From CAYXGE01 sp964464435 (GTDB lineage Bacteria > Pseudomonadota > Gammaproteobacteria > Burkholderiales > Methylophilaceae): a DNA stretch of 17,708 nucleotides. The DNA lies in the NCBI GenBank assembly GCA_964464435.1, contig CAYXGE010000036.1, positions 1 through 17,708 on the forward strand. Direction: 5' to 3'. The notes beneath the pieces are model-generated. The model was not told the DNA's origin. It saw nothing but the letters and a program-made list of their open reading frames with translations, and did not search any database. Numbering within the stretch: position 1 is the stretch's first letter; each line of letters begins with the position of its first letter. The translations under genes and the position numbers were made by a program. This document shows, piece by piece, positions 13,517-17,708 of the stretch.

Positions 13517-14143
13517 ATGGCAAATAAAAAGACAGATACATTAGCGTTTAGTACTACGGCAACTGACCCAAGTAAAAGACGCTTCTTAATTGCAGCGACT
13601 TCAGTGGTTGGCGGTCTGGGGGCCGCGGCTGTAGCCGTTCCATTTGTAACTAGTATGCTTCCTAGTGAGCGTGCTAAAGCAGCAGGTGCGCCTGTTGAGG
13701 TAGATGTAAGCAAGATTGAGCCTGGGGCAATGATTACAGTTGAATGGCGCAGTAAGCCAGTTTGGATTGTTAATTTGACCAAAGAAATGACAGAATCATT
13801 GTCTAAGCATGATGATCAGCTCACAGACCCTAAGCTTGAAGTAGTGACGCAACAACCTGAATATTGTCAAAATGCTACGCGCTCAATTAAACCTAATCTA
13901 GTGGTAATGGTGGGTATTTGTACGCACTTAGGTTGTTCACCTTCACCTAAGTTGCAACCTGGTGGTGATATGGGTGCGGAATGGACAGGTGGCTTCTTCT
14001 GTCCATGTCACGGCTCAAAATTTGATTTGGCAGGTCGTGTGTACAAGGGTTCGCCTGCGCCTATAAACTTAGAAGTGCCTCCGCATAAGTACCTCAGTGA
14101 TGCGATTCTGCTGGTAGGTCAAGATGATAAAGGGGTGGCATAA
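13517..14143 (+). CDS. petA: Ubiquinol-cytochrome c reductase iron-sulfur subunit (Rieske protein)
   Basis: The Rieske subunit of the cytochrome bc1 complex accepts an electron from ubiquinol at the Qo site and passes it to cytochrome c1. The 208-residue protein has a twin-arginine export signal (SKRRFLIAATS, about 19-29) and a single N-terminal membrane anchor (about 26-48) that is retained in bc1 Rieske proteins. The [2Fe-2S] ligands are in box 1, CTHLGC (135-140: C135, H137), and box 2, CPCHGS (162-167: C162, H165); C140 and C164 form the stabilising disulfide. It is the first gene of petABC; its TAA overlaps the petB ATG by one base (TAATG), which couples translation. The Shine-Dalgarno sequence is weak (GTGAG). 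Confidence 0.98.
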   Translation: MANKKTDTLAFSTTATDPSKRRFLIAATSVVGGLGAAAVAVPFVTSMLPSERAKAAGAPVEVDVSKIEPGAMITVEWRSKPVWIVNLTKEMTESLSKHDDQLTDPKLEVVTQQPEYCQNATRSIKPNLVVMVGICTHLGCSPSPKLQPGGDMGAEWTGGFFCPCHGSKFDLAGRVYKGSPAPINLEVPPHKYLSDAILLVGQDDKGVA

Positions 14144-15438
14144 TGAGTAATGGCTTGCAAAAAATAGCAACTGATGTTTTAGGTTGGGTGGATGAGCGTT
14201 TCCCATTAACCTCAAATATTAAAGCGCATCTTACCGAATACTATGCCCCAAAAAACTTTAACTTTTGGTATTTCTTCGGTTCATTAGCGTTGTTGGTGCT
14301 GGTGATTCAAATTTTAACCGGTATCTTTTTAACCATGAACTATAAGCCAGACGCAGAACTAGCGTTTGCTTCTGTAGAATACATTATGCGCGATGTATCA
14401 TGGGGATGGCTCATTCGTTACATGCACTCTACAGGCGCTTCCATGTTCTTTGTGGTGGTGTATTTGCATATGTTCCGTGGCTTGATTTATGGCTCTTATC
14501 GCACGCCGCGTGAGCTCATTTGGCTGTTTGGCGTTGGCATTTTCTTGGTGCTCATGGGTGAAGCTTTTTTTGGCTACCTATTGCCATGGGGTCAAATGTC
14601 CTACTGGGGCGCACAAGTAATTATTAACTTATTTACTTCAATCCCTTTTATTGGCCCAGATATTTCTTTGTGGTTACGTGGTGATTACACCGTATCTGAT
14701 GCAACCTTAAACCGTTTTTTTGCGTTCCACGTAATTGCTCTGCCCTTGGTTTTGTTGGGCTTAGTAGCGGCGCATATTATTGCATTGCATGAAGTGGGGT
14801 CTAACAACCCAGATGGAGTTGAAATTAAGAAAAACAAAGACCCTGTTACACACATTCCTCTTGACGGCATCCCTTTTCACCCTTACTACACGGTGAAAGA
14901 TATTGTCGGTGTGTCAGTTTTCTTGATTGTCTTTTCAGCCATTATCTTCTTTGCGCCAGAAATGGGTGGTTATTTCTTGGAGGCCAATAATTTCATTCCG
15001 GCTGATCCACTTAAAACACCCGCACACATTGCGCCTGTTTGGTACTTTACCCCTTACTACTCTATTTTGCGGGCAATTCCACCAATCCTAAACTCGCAAT
15101 TCCCAGGAGTTGCTGCCATGGGCTTGTCGGTCGTTGCCTTTGCGTTCTTGCCTTGGTTAGATAAGAGTCCCGTTAAATCGATTCGCTACCGTGGTGCCCT
15201 GTACAAGAAATGGTTGGCAGCGTTTGTGGTGAGCTTTATTGTGTTGGGTTATTTGGGCACTGAGCCATCAAATGTGTGGGGTCAGTTTGATAAAGCGACA
15301 TTCTTGGTGGGTGGCGCAGACAGAGCAACCGTGGTTGCGCGTATTTTTACCGCTATTTACTTTGCATTTTTTGCCTTAATGCCATGGTACACCAAAAAAG
15401 ATCAAACCAAGCCAGTGCCAGAAAGAGTGACCGCATAA
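14143..15438 (+). CDS. petB: Ubiquinol-cytochrome c reductase cytochrome b subunit
   Basis: Cytochrome b holds both quinone sites of the bc1 complex in the inner membrane. The 431-residue protein has the expected multiple membrane helices. Haem ligands are H95 and H109 in helix B and H196 and H211 in helix D; the second pair is 15 residues apart rather than the 14 of Rhodobacter or mitochondria. The Qo-site motif is PVWYF (298-302) in place of the mitochondrial PEWYF, a known variant in beta- and gammaproteobacteria. The protein is full length, combining what b6f complexes split into two polypeptides. It overlaps petA and petC by one base at each end (TAATG at both junctions), so the three subunits are translationally coupled. 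Confidence 0.98.
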   Translation: MSNGLQKIATDVLGWVDERFPLTSNIKAHLTEYYAPKNFNFWYFFGSLALLVLVIQILTGIFLTMNYKPDAELAFASVEYIMRDVSWGWLIRYMHSTGASMFFVVVYLHMFRGLIYGSYRTPRELIWLFGVGIFLVLMGEAFFGYLLPWGQMSYWGAQVIINLFTSIPFIGPDISLWLRGDYTVSDATLNRFFAFHVIALPLVLLGLVAAHIIALHEVGSNNPDGVEIKKNKDPVTHIPLDGIPFHPYYTVKDIVGVSVFLIVFSAIIFFAPEMGGYFLEANNFIPADPLKTPAHIAPVWYFTPYYSILRAIPPILNSQFPGVAAMGLSVVAFAFLPWLDKSPVKSIRYRGALYKKWLAAFVVSFIVLGYLGTEPSNVWGQFDKATFLVGGADRATVVARIFTAIYFAFFALMPWYTKKDQTKPVPERVTA

Positions 15439-16154
15439 TGAAAAAATTACTCATTACCCTATTGTTGCTGGTGCCAACCTTTGTATTGGCAAGCGAAAGC
15501 GTGCACCTTGATAAAGCGCCAATTGACCCTAATAATCAGGCCTCTTTGCAACGTGGTGCCAAAATATTTGTCAATTATTGCCTCAATTGCCATAGTGCGG
15601 CTTATATGCGTTTTAACCGTTTGCAAGATATTGGTTTAAGCGAAAAGCAAATTAAAGAAAACCTGTTAGTTGGTACAGAAAAGGTGGGCGATCAAATGAA
15701 AATCGCACTTAATAAATCTGATGCCAAAGCTTGGTTTGGAGCTGCACCTCCTGATTTGACCGTGGTTGCCCGTTCAAGAAGTGCAGATTGGTTATACACT
15801 TATTTGCGTGGTTTTTATGTGGACGAAACAAGGCCCACTGGTTGGAATAACGTCGCATTTGCAAATGTGGGTATGCCCCATGTGTTATGGGAGTTGCAAG
15901 GTGAGCAAGTGCTAAAAGCTCAAAAAGACGCAGAGGGCCATGAAACCCATACCATTACATTGATTAAATCAGGCAAATTATCTCCAGCAGAATATGATGC
16001 CACGATTGCAGATCTAGTTAATTATTTGGTTTTTATGGGAGAGCCTGCACAAAATCAACGTAAACACCTTGGTTTAATTGTGTTGCTTTTCTTAGGCGTA
16101 TTGTTTGTTGCCAGTTACTATCTCAAGAAAGAGTTTTGGAAAGACATACACTAA
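15438..16154 (+). CDS. petC: Ubiquinol-cytochrome c reductase cytochrome c1 subunit
   Basis: Cytochrome c1 carries electrons from the Rieske centre to soluble cytochrome c. The 238-residue protein has a Sec signal peptide (MKKLLITLLLLVPTFVLA), the haem-binding CLNCH (C48, C51, H52) and the probable Met ligand in the VGMPHVLWELQGEQ segment. A C-terminal membrane anchor (HLGLIVLLFLGVLFVASYYL) ends in the basic KKEFWKDIH on the cytoplasmic side. The start at 15438 is chosen over an in-frame upstream ATG at 15384 inside petB because it begins the signal peptide and overlaps the petB stop as TAATG. A strong terminator follows 19 bases after the stop, closing the petABC unit. Confidence 0.98.
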   Translation: MKKLLITLLLLVPTFVLASESVHLDKAPIDPNNQASLQRGAKIFVNYCLNCHSAAYMRFNRLQDIGLSEKQIKENLLVGTEKVGDQMKIALNKSDAKAWFGAAPPDLTVVARSRSADWLYTYLRGFYVDETRPTGWNNVAFANVGMPHVLWELQGEQVLKAQKDAEGHETHTITLIKSGKLSPAEYDATIADLVNYLVFMGEPAQNQRKHLGLIVLLFLGVLFVASYYLKKEFWKDIH

Positions 16155-16172
16155 ACTATTTTTAAGTATGCG

Positions 16173-16211
16173 CGGGAGGTGCCCTATGGGCGTATCTCCC
16201 GTTTTGTTTTT
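16173..16211 (+). terminator. Intrinsic terminator after petC
   Basis: CGGGAG (16173-16178) pairs with CTCCCG (16196-16201), and an inner GCCC (16181-16184) pairs with GGGC (16188-16191) around TAT. TTTTGTTTTT follows directly. It lies between petC and sspA, so sspAB probably has its own promoter. Confidence 0.88.
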
Positions 16212-16263
16212 AAGCGAAGATGTTTTTAAGTATTTTTAGAAGATAACAGGGATAACCTAAATT

Positions 16264-16863
16264 ATGATGACTTTATATTCTGGCACTACCGACCCATATA
16301 GCCATAGATGCCGCATTGTGCTTTTTGAAAAAGGCATGGATTTTGAGGTGATTGATGTTGATTTATCAAACAAACCAGAAGATCTAGCAGTAATTAACCC
16401 GCACAACACCGTGCCTGTATTAGTAGAGCGTGATTTGGTGTTGGAGCAAGCTAACATTATTAATGAATATATCGATGAGCGTTTTCCACATCCACAACTT
16501 ATGCCAGCAGACCCAGTGATGCGAGCACGTGCGCGTTTGTTCTTACATAATTTTGAAGAGCAATTATTTAGCCATGTTGCGGATTTGGAATCTGGTGATG
16601 AGGCGCGTATGCAAGTGGCAAGAAAAATTGTGAGCGATAATTTAACGCAAATTGTGCCAATTTTTGCTCGTCAACAATATATTTTAGGGGACGAATTTTC
16701 CATGTTAGACGTTGCAATCGCACCACTTCTTTGGCGTTTAGGTCATTATGGTATTGAGTTACCAAAGCAAGCGGCGCCTTTACTCAAGTATGCTGAACGT
16801 ATTTTCTCACGCCCAGCCTATATAGAAGCAATGACGCCATCTGAAAAAGCCATGCGTAAATAA
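16264..16863 (+). CDS. sspA: Stringent starvation protein A (GST-fold RNA polymerase-associated protein)
   Basis: SspA binds RNA polymerase and modulates stationary-phase and stress transcription in E. coli; homologues have a glutathione-transferase fold but lack its usual activity (family knowledge). The 199-residue protein has the thioredoxin-like N-terminal domain MMTLYSGTTDPYSHRCRIVLFEKG with VINPHNTVPVLVERDLVLEQANIINEY (about 40-65), and a helical C-terminal domain ending in SRPAYIEAMTPSEKAMRK. Two ATG codons are adjacent (16264 and 16267); either could be used, and the Shine-Dalgarno sequence is weak. It follows the petABC terminator and precedes sspB by 7 bases, the standard sspAB pair. 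The petABC-sspAB order is widespread in beta- and gammaproteobacteria. Confidence 0.95.
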   Translation: MMTLYSGTTDPYSHRCRIVLFEKGMDFEVIDVDLSNKPEDLAVINPHNTVPVLVERDLVLEQANIINEYIDERFPHPQLMPADPVMRARARLFLHNFEEQLFSHVADLESGDEARMQVARKIVSDNLTQIVPIFARQQYILGDEFSMLDVAIAPLLWRLGHYGIELPKQAAPLLKYAERIFSRPAYIEAMTPSEKAMRK

Positions 16864-16870
16864 TTAATGT

Positions 16871-17302
16871 ATGAGCGAAGCCATTTCTACTAAGCCTTAT
16901 CTAGTGCGTGCATTGCATGAATGGTGCATAGATAATGGCTTTACACCGCACCTTTTAGTGCAGGTGACTTCACAAACACGTGTGCCATTAGCCTACGTGA
17001 AAGAAGGAGAGATTGTGCTTAACATTAATTACTCAGCAACTAAAGATTTAATGTTAGAAAATGATGTCATTACATTTTCAGCACGCTTCGGTGGTGTAGC
17101 TCAATCGCTTTATATCCCAATGGCATCGGTAAAAGGAATTTTTGCGAGAGAGACAGGGCAAGGTATGTTTTTTGAGCCAGAATTACCCCAAGTGATTGAC
17201 GCGAATAAAGAAACTGATGATATCCAACAGCAGTCTGCATTAGAAAAAAACAAAGATAACAAAAATAATGATAAAAAAACGATTTTAAAGTTGGTGAAAT
17301 AA
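16871..17302 (+). CDS. sspB: ClpXP protease specificity-enhancing factor SspB
   Basis: SspB tethers ssrA-tagged, ribosome-rescued polypeptides to ClpXP for degradation. The 143-residue protein shows the folded substrate-binding domain (about 1-112) with KPYLVRALHEWCIDNGFTPHLLV, VPLAYVKEGEIVLNIN and FSARFGGVAQSLYIPMASVKGIFARE. A low-complexity Asn/Lys/Gln-rich linker (about 113-136) follows. The last five residues LKLVK match the C-terminal ClpX-binding (XB) motif, LRVVK in E. coli. So both the adaptor head and the ClpX hook are intact. It is cotranscribed with sspA. The -35 box of a promoter for the downstream tRNAs lies in its last codons. Confidence 0.96.
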   Translation: MSEAISTKPYLVRALHEWCIDNGFTPHLLVQVTSQTRVPLAYVKEGEIVLNINYSATKDLMLENDVITFSARFGGVAQSLYIPMASVKGIFARETGQGMFFEPELPQVIDANKETDDIQQQSALEKNKDNKNNDKKTILKLVK

Positions 17303-17319
17303 ATAAAGTTTAGTAGAAT
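17291..17319 (+). promoter_or_regulatory. Promoter of the tRNA-Thr/Tyr/Gly operon
   Basis: TTGGTG (17291-17296), a 17-base spacer and TAGAAT (17314-17319) give a good sigma-70 match, with transcription expected near 17326, 13 bases before tRNA-Thr. The -35 is inside the end of sspB. A GC-containing stretch (ACGCC) follows the -10, as in stringently controlled stable-RNA promoters. Confidence 0.6.
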
Positions 17320-17338
17320 AACGCCTCTTGATTCAAAA

Positions 17339-17414
17339 GCCGGATTAGCTCAGTTGGTAGAGCAGCGCACTTGTAATGCGAAGGTCAACAGTTCGATTCC
17401 GTTATCCGGCACCA
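17339..17414 (+). tRNA. tRNA-Thr (anticodon TGT)
   Basis: Acceptor GCCGGAT (17339-17345) pairs with ATCCGGC (17404-17410); discriminator A and an encoded CCA (17412-17414) follow. The D arm has AGCTCAGTTGGTAGAGC, the anticodon stem GCGCACT-TGT-AATGCG gives anticodon TGT (reads ACA), and the T loop is TTCGATTC. First of three clustered tRNAs. Betaproteobacteria commonly have this cluster just before tuf/secE/nusG, which would lie beyond the window. Confidence 0.97.
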
Positions 17415-17482
17415 ATTTCCCCAATTAAGCACATTTCATTTGACACCTTGTCGAAAAGTCAGCATAATTGCAGGTTCAGTTT

Positions 17483-17567
17483 GGAGGGGTGGCCGAGTGG
17501 TTAAAGGCGACGGACTGTAAATCCGTTCTCTCAGAGTACGAAGGTTCGAATCCTTCCCCCTCCACCA
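17483..17567 (+). tRNA. tRNA-Tyr (anticodon GTA)
   Basis: Acceptor GGAGGGG (17483-17489) pairs with CCCCTCC (17557-17563); discriminator A and an encoded CCA (17565-17567) follow. The anticodon loop ACTGTAAAT gives GTA. The long variable arm, which makes the gene 85 bases, is typical of bacterial tRNA-Tyr. Confidence 0.97.
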
Positions 17568-17600
17568 GTGTGGAACAAAATAGGCAGTAAAAAGTAGTTT

Positions 17601-17620
17601 GTCAGATAGATGTATCTGGC
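17601..17620 (+). other. Hairpin in the tRNA-Tyr/tRNA-Gly spacer
   Basis: GTCAGATA (17601-17608) pairs with TATCTGGC (17613-17620) over 8 bp with one G-T, around the tetraloop GATG. No T run follows, so it is not a terminator. It may be a processing site in the polycistronic tRNA precursor. Confidence 0.5.
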
Positions 17621-17637
17621 TAGGAGACACAAGGCGC

Positions 17638-17708
17638 GCGGGTGTAGCTCAGTTGGTAGAGCACTTGCCTTCCAAGCAAGATGTCGCGAGTTCGAACCTC
17701 GTCGCCCG
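17638..17708 (+). tRNA. tRNA-Gly (anticodon TCC), 3' end cut by window
   Basis: Acceptor GCGGGTG (17638-17644) pairs with CGCCCG at the window end; the last acceptor base, discriminator and CCA are beyond the edge. The anticodon stem-loop CTTGCCT-TCC-AAGCAAG gives TCC (reads GGA), and the T loop is TTCGAAC. Confidence 0.95.

Noticed and set aside
13356..13541. Minus-strand 61-residue ORF before petA
   Set aside because: Low-complexity AT-driven frame running into petA antisense; no ribosome-binding site.
17436..17630. Minus-strand 64-residue ORF across tRNA-Tyr
   Set aside because: It is the reverse strand of a tRNA gene; such GxGEGFEPS/WWRGKDSNLR-type peptides are well-known spurious translations of tRNA regions.
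1..17708. Search for CRISPR arrays, insertion sequences, integrases, toxin-antitoxin pairs or prophage genes
   Set aside because: No regularly spaced repeats, transposase or integrase motifs, or paired small ORFs of that type were visible; the window is core metabolism apart from the gap.

Overview
The window looks like part of a betaproteobacterial chromosome of moderate, slightly AT-leaning composition. It most resembles the methylotroph family Methylophilaceae. That placement is inferred from the kinds of proteins and the gene order (rpe next to trpEGD, degS-like/NIF3/petABC/sspAB, tRNA-Thr/Tyr/Gly); no database was consulted. A run of exactly 100 N at 10476-10575 marks a scaffold gap of unknown true length, so this is a draft assembly. 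Nearly everything is core housekeeping. I see no insertion sequence, prophage, CRISPR array or defence island.

Layout. 1-3455 is a minus-strand block reading hemA (glutamyl-tRNA reductase), prfA (release factor 1), an unrecognised exported protein, then the start of prmC (release-factor methyltransferase, cut by the window edge). hemA-prfA-prmC is normally contiguous; here the exported protein and a REP-like hairpin pair separate prfA from prmC. 3567-9315 runs on the plus strand: rpe, a trp leader/attenuator, trpE, trpG, trpD, a YkgJ-type Cys-cluster protein, a DUF3465 lipoprotein and trpC. hemB follows at 9425-10420. The gap region holds both ends of a small minus-strand ORF. A minus-strand BLUF-domain gene (10844-11278) and a minus-strand DegS-like membrane-anchored protease (11379-12554) follow. 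Divergent from the protease are a NIF3-like gene, petABC (cytochrome bc1 complex), a strong terminator, then sspA-sspB. The window closes with a promoter and a tRNA-Thr/Tyr/Gly cluster, the last tRNA cut by the edge.

How the genes fit together. HemA and HemB are the first committed and third steps of C5-pathway tetrapyrrole synthesis. RF1 and PrmC form a substrate/modifier pair in translation termination. TrpE+TrpG, TrpD and TrpC cover chorismate to indole-3-glycerol phosphate. PetA/B/C form the ubiquinol-cytochrome c reductase. SspB is a ClpXP adaptor, and SspA is an RNA-polymerase-associated GST-fold regulator.

Most interesting points: (1) a previously unlabelled 16-codon ORF between rpe and trpE encoding MSSQGKTRQLSWRWWR, with three Trp codons just before its stop, followed by a textbook intrinsic terminator: a trp attenuator. 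An extra inverted repeat would pair the start of the leader ORF with the trpE ribosome-binding site. (2) A BLUF domain in which both photochemically essential residues are replaced (Tyr8 to Phe, Gln50 to Glu) while the rest of the fold signature is kept. (3) Two genes of unknown role embedded in the trp operon between trpD and trpC.
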